Positions 20,130 to 25,000 of a stretch of DNA of 25,000 nucleotides are shown here, in pieces (position 1 is the first letter of the stretch; the number at the start of each line of letters is the position of its first letter). A program made the position numbers and the translations under genes. The notes beneath the pieces were generated by a model. That model was not told where the DNA came from and did no database searches. It saw only the letters and a program-made list of their open reading frames with translations. The stretch is from Eimeria necatrix (taxonomy: Eukaryota > Apicomplexa > Conoidasida > Eucoccidiorida > Eimeriidae): positions 1 to 25,000 of the forward strand of contig NW_013653019.1 in the NCBI RefSeq assembly GCF_000499385.1, in the 5' to 3' direction.

Positions 20130-20455
20130 CTTTTGCTGCTGCAGCAGATGCTGCTGCTGCTGCTGCTGCTGCTGCTGTGCTGCTGCTGCTGCTGTGCTGC
20201 TGCTGCTGCTTTTGCTGCCAGCAACCGCCGCGCACTAACCATATGCATGCAGCAGCAGCTATTGCAGCAGCAGCAGCAGCAGCTGCTGCTGCTGCTGCAG
20301 CTGTTAACTCTGCAGCAGCAGCTGCTAATGCAGCAGCACCAGCAACAGCAGCTGCTAATGCATTAGCGGCAGCAGCAGCAGCAGCTGCTGCTGCTCATGC
20401 AGCAGCAGCAGCAGCAGCTGCTGCTAGTGCAGCAGCAGCAGCAGTTGCTGCTGCT
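20130..20455. repeat. Interleaved CTG and CAG blocks
   Basis: Short CTG and CAG runs alternate, with TTTGCTGCC, AACTCTGCAG and TAATGCA interruptions, so many local hairpins are possible. The region lies between two convergent gene ends. Confidence 0.85.
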
Positions 20456-20736
20456 AATTTTAAATTGCTTTTGAAGTTCCTCCAAAATTCAGTTTTTGGG
20501 TTTTTCAAAACTTCCAAGAACTTTCCAAACTTCTCAGTTTTACTTTTCATTTTATTTCATTTTATTTTATTTTATTTTATTTTATTTTATTTCGTTTGAG
20601 TTTCTTTTCTTTTCTTTTTTCTTTTGGTGTTGTCTTTTATTTTATTTCCTTTTCCTTTTTCTTTTCCATTTGTCTTTTATTTGTTTTATAATTTTAATCA
20701 TTTTAAAATTAAATTTATTTTAAATTTCTTTTTTAT

Positions 20737-21536
20737 TTATTTCGGATTTGAAGATTCTTGAAGTTGCTTTCCGAGGCTGCTGTGGACCGCCGTGTACTGC
20801 ACAAAAAATAAAATAAAAATAAAACAAAAATGAAATAAAAAGAAAATAAAAAGAAAATAAAAATAAATATACATAGTTGGCTTTTATTGCTTCTTATAAT
20901 TCTTTTATAATTCTTTTATAATTCTTTAACAATTCTTTTATAATAAAAGTAAATAGTTGGCTTTTATTATTTCTTATAATTCTTTTATGATTCTTTTATA
21001 ATTCTTTTTTAATTCTTTTGTAATTCTTTTAATTATCTGGGATCGTGTGGGATCGTGTGGGATCGTGTGGGATCGTGTGGGGTCTTGTGGGATCGTGTGG
21101 GATCGTGTGGGGTCGAGTGGCACAAAAGGATACTTGAAAGGATCCAAGATTTCTTTATTTCTTCAATTAAAAAGAATTAAAAAAAGAATAGAAAATAATT
21201 ATAAAAAGGATGAAGAATTAAGAAGAATTAAAAAGAATTAAAAAGAATTAAAAGGAATTAAAAGGACCTGAAAAGAATTTAAAGAAAATAAAAAGCATTA
21301 AAAAGAATTAAAAGATTTAAAATTAAATTAAAAACTAAAACAATTAAAAAAGAATAAAAGCAGAAAATAAAAATCAAAAAAAGAACAAAAGGCGCCAAAA
21401 ATGGAACAAAAAAACAGTTTTTTCTCCCTTTTGAATTCTGCTTTCATTTCCTGTTTTTCAAGTAAACAAATAAATAAATAAATAAACCAATAAATAAGCT
21501 AATTAATTAATTAATTAAAACAAATAAATAAACAAA

Positions 21537-21580
<44 letters not shown>

Positions 21581-21696
21581 AAATTACTTTATTTACACAT
21601 CTGTCTACGCAGCTGCTTTCGCCGGCCTCCAGAATTTCCTTTTTGACATTTGGAATGCAGCGGGACCAACAAGTGTCTTGCATCCTGAATTTAAAA

Positions 21697-21743
<47 letters not shown>

Positions 21744-21982
21744 ACAAATAAATAAATAAATAAATAAATTAATTAATTAATTAATTGGTTAATTCATGTT
21801 GGAGAGTTGAGGGGAGGATTTGGAGAATTTAAAAAACCAAAAATCGAAAAAATTGGATTTGGAAGAGCCTATCAAATAATCCAATTGTAAATTAAACAAA
21901 CAAACAAACAATAAACAAACAAACACATAAATAACTAAACAAATAAATAAATAATAAATAAATAAATAAATAAATAAACAAA

Positions 21983-22019
<37 letters not shown>

Positions 22020-22363
22020 AATAATAAATAAAAAGAAATAAAAGAAATAAAAGAAACAAAAACAGAGGCGAAGAAGAATGCCTACGTTGGGGTGTCACTA
22101 CAGCTGGCATCACTATAAAGTGGAAATTGGGTCCAAAAATTCGAATTTTGGATTAAAATGATCCAAAAAGTGCGCAGAAGAAGAATAAAGGCAGCAGAAG
22201 AAGAATAAAGTGAAAATAAATGATTTAGAGTTTTAAAAAGCCTCCAAAAATAAAAAAACTGCGAAATTAATTCCTTTCCAGCTTCCCACCGGCGGTACAT
22301 GTCGCTGAGCCCCAGCAGCTCCACCAGCGCCAGCTGCGCCGGGTCTGCGGCTTCCGCGGCCAT
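20737..22363 (-). CDS. TIM10: Small Tim chaperone, Tim10 type
   Basis: Exons 22363-22290, 21684-21588 and 20796-20737 join in phase to 231 nt, 76 aa. Tim10 works with Tim9 as a hexameric chaperone in the mitochondrial intermembrane space, carrying hydrophobic inner-membrane precursors. The twin CX3C motif is complete: CWSRC, 15 residues (IPNVKKEILEAGESS), then CVDRC. The preceding DMYRRM and the following VNKYTAVH and LGKQL match Tim10 rather than Tim8/9/13, and GES before the second motif is typical. Length fits the family. Donors are CG|GTGGGA and AAA|GTAATT; acceptors are AATTCAG and TTGTGCAG. An upstream in-frame ATG at 22504 gives a hydrophobic extension unlike the family, so 22363 is preferred. 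The two introns hold 96% of no coding signal, being simple repeats. Confidence 0.92.
21039..21120. repeat. 10-bp G-rich tandem repeat (GATCGTGTGG), 8 copies
   Basis: Eight 10-bp units in exact register, with small changes at units 5 and 8 (GGTCTTGTGG, GGTCGAGTGG). Each junction forms GGG, so G-triplets recur every 10 bp. It lies in intron 2 of the Tim10 gene; the sense strand is C-rich. Confidence 0.95.
21468..21587. repeat. AAAT array at the donor side of Tim10 intron 2
   Basis: (AAAT)n runs from 21468 to about 21580, interrupted by TTAATTAATT. It starts just inside the donor of exon 2 on the minus strand, where it reads (TTTA)n. Confidence 0.9.
21692..22075. repeat. AAAT arrays in Tim10 intron 1
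   Basis: Two long (AAAT)n tracts, 21692-21770 and 21895-22040, separated by about 110 bp of complex AT-rich sequence. In the gene sense the first tract is TTTA repeats leading into the acceptor at 21685. Confidence 0.9.
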
Positions 22364-22997
22364 TTCGCCTCCAAAAAGGCCCAAATTCGCCGCTTTTGGA
22401 CTTTTTTTGAACTCCAAAAGCTTTTCGAAGTTCAAATTGCAAAAAAGAAGAAAAATAAAACCCAAAAACGCGAAAAACGGCCGCTTTTGGCCCCGGAGCT
22501 GCATGCGCAGCCCCGCGCGGCGCCGCCGCGCGGGGCTGAGGGGCTGAAGACTTCCTTTATTTCTTTTGTTTCCTTTATTTGCTTTTATTTGCTTTTACTT
22601 CTTTTTATTTCTCTTTTGTTTTCTTTTATTTGTTTTTATTTCTTCTTTTTGTGCAGTTGGGGCTTTTCAGACTCCGCTGGGAGCTCCGGCGAGTCTCGCG
22701 GGGATCTTCTTTGCAGAATTCGATTTTCGGGAGTTTTCTTCTTCTTCTTTGCTCCCCAGACTCCCCTTGAAGTTTATTTTCATTTATTTATTCTTTATTA
22801 TTCATTTATTGTTTTATTCTTCTTTTATTCTTCTTTTATTCTTCTTTTATTCTTCTCTTCGTTTCTTTCTTCGGGTGTCTGCACATACACCGCAGACAGC
22901 CCACCTTCTCGGGTGTATCTGCACCTCCGGCCTTCACTTCTTTCTTTTCGCGCTTTCTTTCAATTCAAACTTTCAACTTCAATTTAAATGTTCTAAG
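22364..22997. promoter_or_regulatory. Divergent promoter region between Tim10 and NIFK genes
   Basis: Close to Tim10 is a GC-rich patch with GCATGCGCAG and CGCGGCGCCGCCGCGCG (about 22500-22532). T-rich sequence and TTTTATTCTTC repeats (22810-22858) follow. Two weak palindrome relatives lie at 22874 and 22912, about 75-120 bp before the NIFK start. A plus-strand ORF extends through 22566-22997 in frame with NIFK but is Phe/Leu/Ser-rich and is taken as 5' leader. Confidence 0.5.
22874..22925. promoter_or_regulatory. Two degenerate palindrome relatives upstream of NIFK
   Basis: GGTGTCTGCACATACACC (22874-22891) keeps both arms with a wider centre; GGTGTATCTGCACC (22912-22925) keeps GGTGTA and CACC. 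They are 38 bp apart in the presumed promoter. Confidence 0.45.
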
Positions 22998-23040
22998 ATG
23001 ACTCAGAAGGCCAAGAAGCCCGCTGCTGCTGCTGCAGCAA

Positions 23041-23075
<35 letters not shown>

Positions 23076-23300
23076 GCAGGTGATGCAGCAGGTTCGAGCA
23101 AAAAGGAAATAAAAGCGACTAAGAAGACAGTGGCAAAGATGTCGGCAGCAAAAAAGAAAAGCAGCAGCAGCAACAGCAGCACGAAGCTGCTGAAGAAGCA
23201 GCAGCAGCAGCAAAAGAAGAAAACCGAAGAAAAACGCAAAAGCCAGCCAGCAGATGCTGCAGCAGCAGCAGGTGCAGCAGACACAGCAGCAGCAGCAGAC

Positions 23301-23331
<31 letters not shown>

Positions 23332-23405
23332 GAGTTTCTCGGAAGCGGCAACTGGCCGTGTCTGCAGCTGCTGCGGACTCTAAGCGCCAGCGAGTCCGCC
23401 AACCC

Positions 23406-23438
<33 letters not shown>

Positions 23439-23850
23439 GGAGAAGCAGCAGCAGCAGGAGAAGCAGCAGCAGGAGGAGCAGCAGCAGCAGCAGGAGGGCG
23501 CGGCAGCCGGAAGGCCCGGCGAGCAGCAGCGCGGCGAGCAGCAGCAGCAGCAGCAGCAGCAGCACGGCAAGGCGTGGTGTATGTGGGGCACTTGCCAGCA
23601 GCACTTAAGGAGCAGCAGCTCTTTAGCTTCTTCTCGCAGTTTGGCCGCGTGCTGTCGGTGCGGCTGCAGCGCAGCAGCAGCAGCGGCAGCAGCAAAGGCC
23701 ACGGCTTTCTGCTGTTCGCGCTGCGCAAAGTTGCTGCTGCTGCTGCAGCAGCAATGCACGGCTACCGCCTCTTCGGCCGCAGCCTCGTGTGTCTGCTGCA
23801 GCCCCCAGGCGCTGTGGGGCCCCACGTCTTCGCCCGCGGCTACCCCCCCC

Positions 23851-23905
<55 letters not shown>

Positions 23906-24326
23906 GCGGTGGCTGGTCACCAGCCGGGAGAGGGCCCGCCGGGAAGCGAAAAGTTACCGCAGGAAGGCGGCGCAGCGGGTCTCCGCGCGGGGTGTACGTA
24001 CACTCCAACTCCGCCTCAAAAAGAAACTCAAAGGCCTCCAACAACTCGGATTCCAAACTGAAGACTTCCAACAAGTCCTTTTCCCTCCAGCAGCAGCAGC
24101 AGCAGCAGGAACAGCAGCAGCAGCAGCAGGAACAGCAGCAGCAGCAGCAGGAGCTGCAGCAGGAGCTGCAGCGGGGCAGCGCAGCAACTTCGGCGCTTGG
24201 CTGCGGCTGGAAAAGGAAAATAAAGAAAAAGAAAAAATAAAAAAGGCGCAAAAAAGAAAAGAAAAAATGCAGAAAATAAAAAGTGAAAATAACTCCAATT
24301 CGAAGCCGCTCAAGCCGCAGCCGTGA
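22998..24326 (+). CDS. NIFK/Nop15-type nucleolar RRM protein
   Basis: A single exon of 442 aa from an ATG in TCTAAGATGACT to TGA. NIFK and yeast Nop15 bind pre-rRNA and act in 60S ribosome assembly in the nucleolus. One RRM lies at about residues 191-270: RNP2 is VVYVGHLP (193-200) and RNP1 is KGHGFLLF (233-240). The segments LFSFFSQFGRVLSVRLQRS and HGYRLFGRSLVCLLQPP match NIFK features, including the conserved F-SQFG and LFG. The N-terminal 190 residues are Ala, Gln, Ser and Lys tracts with SRKRQ and SKRQR basic clusters, plausible nucleolar signals. A poly-Ser run follows the RRM. A helical basic tail (LKKKLKGLQQLGFQTEDFQQ) and a Lys/Glu C-terminus end it. A perfect palindrome core is translated as GVRTL. 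Most CAG runs here are in the Ala frame; other frames give shadow ORFs. Confidence 0.9.
23025..24180. repeat. CAG/CTG runs through the NIFK coding region
   Basis: Runs at about 23025-23085, 23160-23215, 23260-23330, 23405-23495, 23540-23562, 23850-23903 and 24090-24175. The RRM segment (about 23568-23807) is the longest stretch with little repeat, though it too holds short GCAGCA runs. Confidence 0.85.
23991..24004. promoter_or_regulatory. Palindrome copy inside the NIFK coding exon
   Basis: GGTGTACGTACACT with a perfect core, in frame as GVRT after VSAR. Confidence 0.85.
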
Positions 24327-24340
24327 GGTGTACGTACACC
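24327..24340. promoter_or_regulatory. Palindrome copy abutting the NIFK stop codon
   Basis: Perfect GGTGTACGTACACC beginning at the base after TGA (24324-24326). Confidence 0.93.
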
Positions 24341-24425
24341 CCAAATTGCCCCGGGAGAAAAAGCGAAAGCACTTTCCGCCAGAAGAGAAACAACAAAAGA
24401 AATAACAAAATAAATAAATAAATAA

Positions 24426-24462
<37 letters not shown>

Positions 24463-24534
24463 AATTAATTAAATGAATAAAAGGAATGCAGCCGCTTTTG
24501 AATTCGCCTCCGGAGCAACTCTGAGGTGTACAGA

Positions 24535-24548
24535 CACCTGCGCCTTCG
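24535..24548. promoter_or_regulatory. Palindrome copy GGTGTACAGACACC
   Basis: Two core mismatches; both outer arms intact. Middle of the NIFK/right-gene convergent spacer. Confidence 0.55.
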
Positions 24549-24714
24549 CTCTTCGTTTGTCGCGCAGCATTTCGAAACTCTTTTCGATTTGAAGTTTAAT
24601 TCTTTTCTTGGACTTAAAAACTTAAAAAAATGATTTTAAAAACAAAAAGAAAAGTTAACTCAAAAATAAATGAAGTTCGAAGAGTTTCGAAAGTTCAACA
24701 AAGTGCGAACTTGG

Positions 24715-24728
24715 GGTGTACGTACACC
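24715..24728. promoter_or_regulatory. Palindrome copy in the right-hand convergent spacer
   Basis: Perfect GGTGTACGTACACC, about 170 bp beyond the stop of the minus-strand gene at the right edge. Confidence 0.9.
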
Positions 24729-24896
24729 GCAGGCGCGCGCGGGCCACGAGAAAAGTCACTTTGTCGAAGAAGTCGACAAATATATTTATTTGTAGATGGA
24801 CTAAAAAGAATCTTTTTTCATTTCTTTCATTTCTTTTTTCTTTTCTTTTTTCATTTTCCGAGTTTTAAAAAGTTCTTCTTTTCTTTACTTCCACTT

Positions 24897-25000
24897 TTAT
24901 TCTTCCTCGTCTGCTGCCCAGTACTTCTGCGACGCAATTTTGTAAGTTTGAGGGCAGACGTAAGGCTTCAGCTGCAGCAGCAGCAACAGCAGCAACAGCA
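24897..25000 (-). CDS. C-terminal part of an unidentified protein, runs off right edge
   Basis: On the minus strand the frame is open from the window edge to TAA at 24899-24897. The last 24 residues are complex and charged: LKPYVCPQTYKIASQK, then YWAADEEE. Upstream the same frame enters a CTG/TTG run (24972-25000), which would be poly-Leu. A splice acceptor CTGCAG|CTG at 24972 could instead start this exon, making the run intronic. The family is not recognised. It is convergent with NIFK. Confidence 0.45.
   Translation of the reverse strand, partial: LLLLLLLLQLKPYVCPQTYKIASQKYWAADEEE

Larger units (their letters stand above)
19923..20736. other. Convergent spacer between MFS and Tim10 genes
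   Basis: It holds AT-rich inverted repeats (19941-20040), a mixed CTG/CAG region (about 20130-20455) and (TTTTA)n at 20540-20590. Long plus-strand Ala/Leu/Cys/Gln ORFs over the CAG region lack any complex segment and are not called as genes. Confidence 0.65.
24341..24896. other. Convergent spacer between NIFK and the right-edge gene
   Basis: It contains (AAAT)n at 24408-24462, a two-mismatch palindrome at 24535, a perfect one at 24715 and a TTTTC-rich tract at 24815-24890. I see no coding exon. Confidence 0.6.

Noticed and set aside
20133..20599. Plus-strand ORFs rich in Ala, Leu and Gln in the MFS/Tim10 spacer
   Set aside because: No segment beyond CAG/CTG translation and repeat tails.
22091..22104. 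Possible palindrome copy GGTGTCACTACAGC in Tim10 intron 1
   Set aside because: The centre does not match and one arm is changed; too weak to count.
22965..24344. Minus-strand 459-aa ORF opposite NIFK
   Set aside because: Cys/Ala runs antisense to CAG repeats; the plus strand has a complete RRM.

Overview
The window looks like nuclear DNA of a coccidian apicomplexan, most likely Eimeria. The reasons are CAG/CTG runs that occur in exons, introns and spacers alike, AAACCCT telomere-like arrays far from a chromosome end, Ala/Gln/Ser homopolymers in proteins, and compact GC-richer exons set in AT-rich simple repeats. The species assignment is inference. No gene here is an uninterrupted ORF except one, so the models were built by joining exons by hand at GT-AG sites and requiring codon phase and family motifs to agree at each junction.

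Layout: (1) 1-1963, minus: DEK_C-domain nuclear protein, running off the left edge, with two telomere-like arrays in intron 1. (2) 2266-8274, plus: SpoU/TrmH-type RNA 2'-O-methyltransferase, about 9 exons. (3) 8275-9843: convergent spacer holding two tandem arrays of a 14-bp palindrome. (4) 9844-11396, minus: two-exon homopolymer-rich protein of unknown function. (5) 11880-19922, plus: 13-exon MFS transporter, divergent from gene 4. (6) 19923-20736: convergent spacer with CAG/CTG blocks and AT palindromes. (7) 20737-22363, minus: three-exon Tim10-type small Tim chaperone with both CX3C motifs. (8) 22998-24326, plus: NIFK/Nop15-type nucleolar RRM protein. (9) 24897-25000, minus: C-terminal end of an unidentified protein. 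The genes are unrelated housekeeping functions (rRNA or tRNA modification, ribosome biogenesis, mitochondrial import, transport, chromatin) and do not form one pathway.

The most interesting signal is a palindrome, GGTGTACGTACACC. I count 19 perfect copies of its 10-bp core TGTACGTACA, plus 4 single-mismatch and several weaker copies. Ten perfect cores lie in one 1.6-kb convergent spacer, as arrays of 4 (about 21-bp spacing) and 5 (exactly 17-bp spacing). Others begin directly at stop codons, sit on predicted 5' or 3' splice sites, or lie inside coding exons. I know of no description of this element; its function is open.
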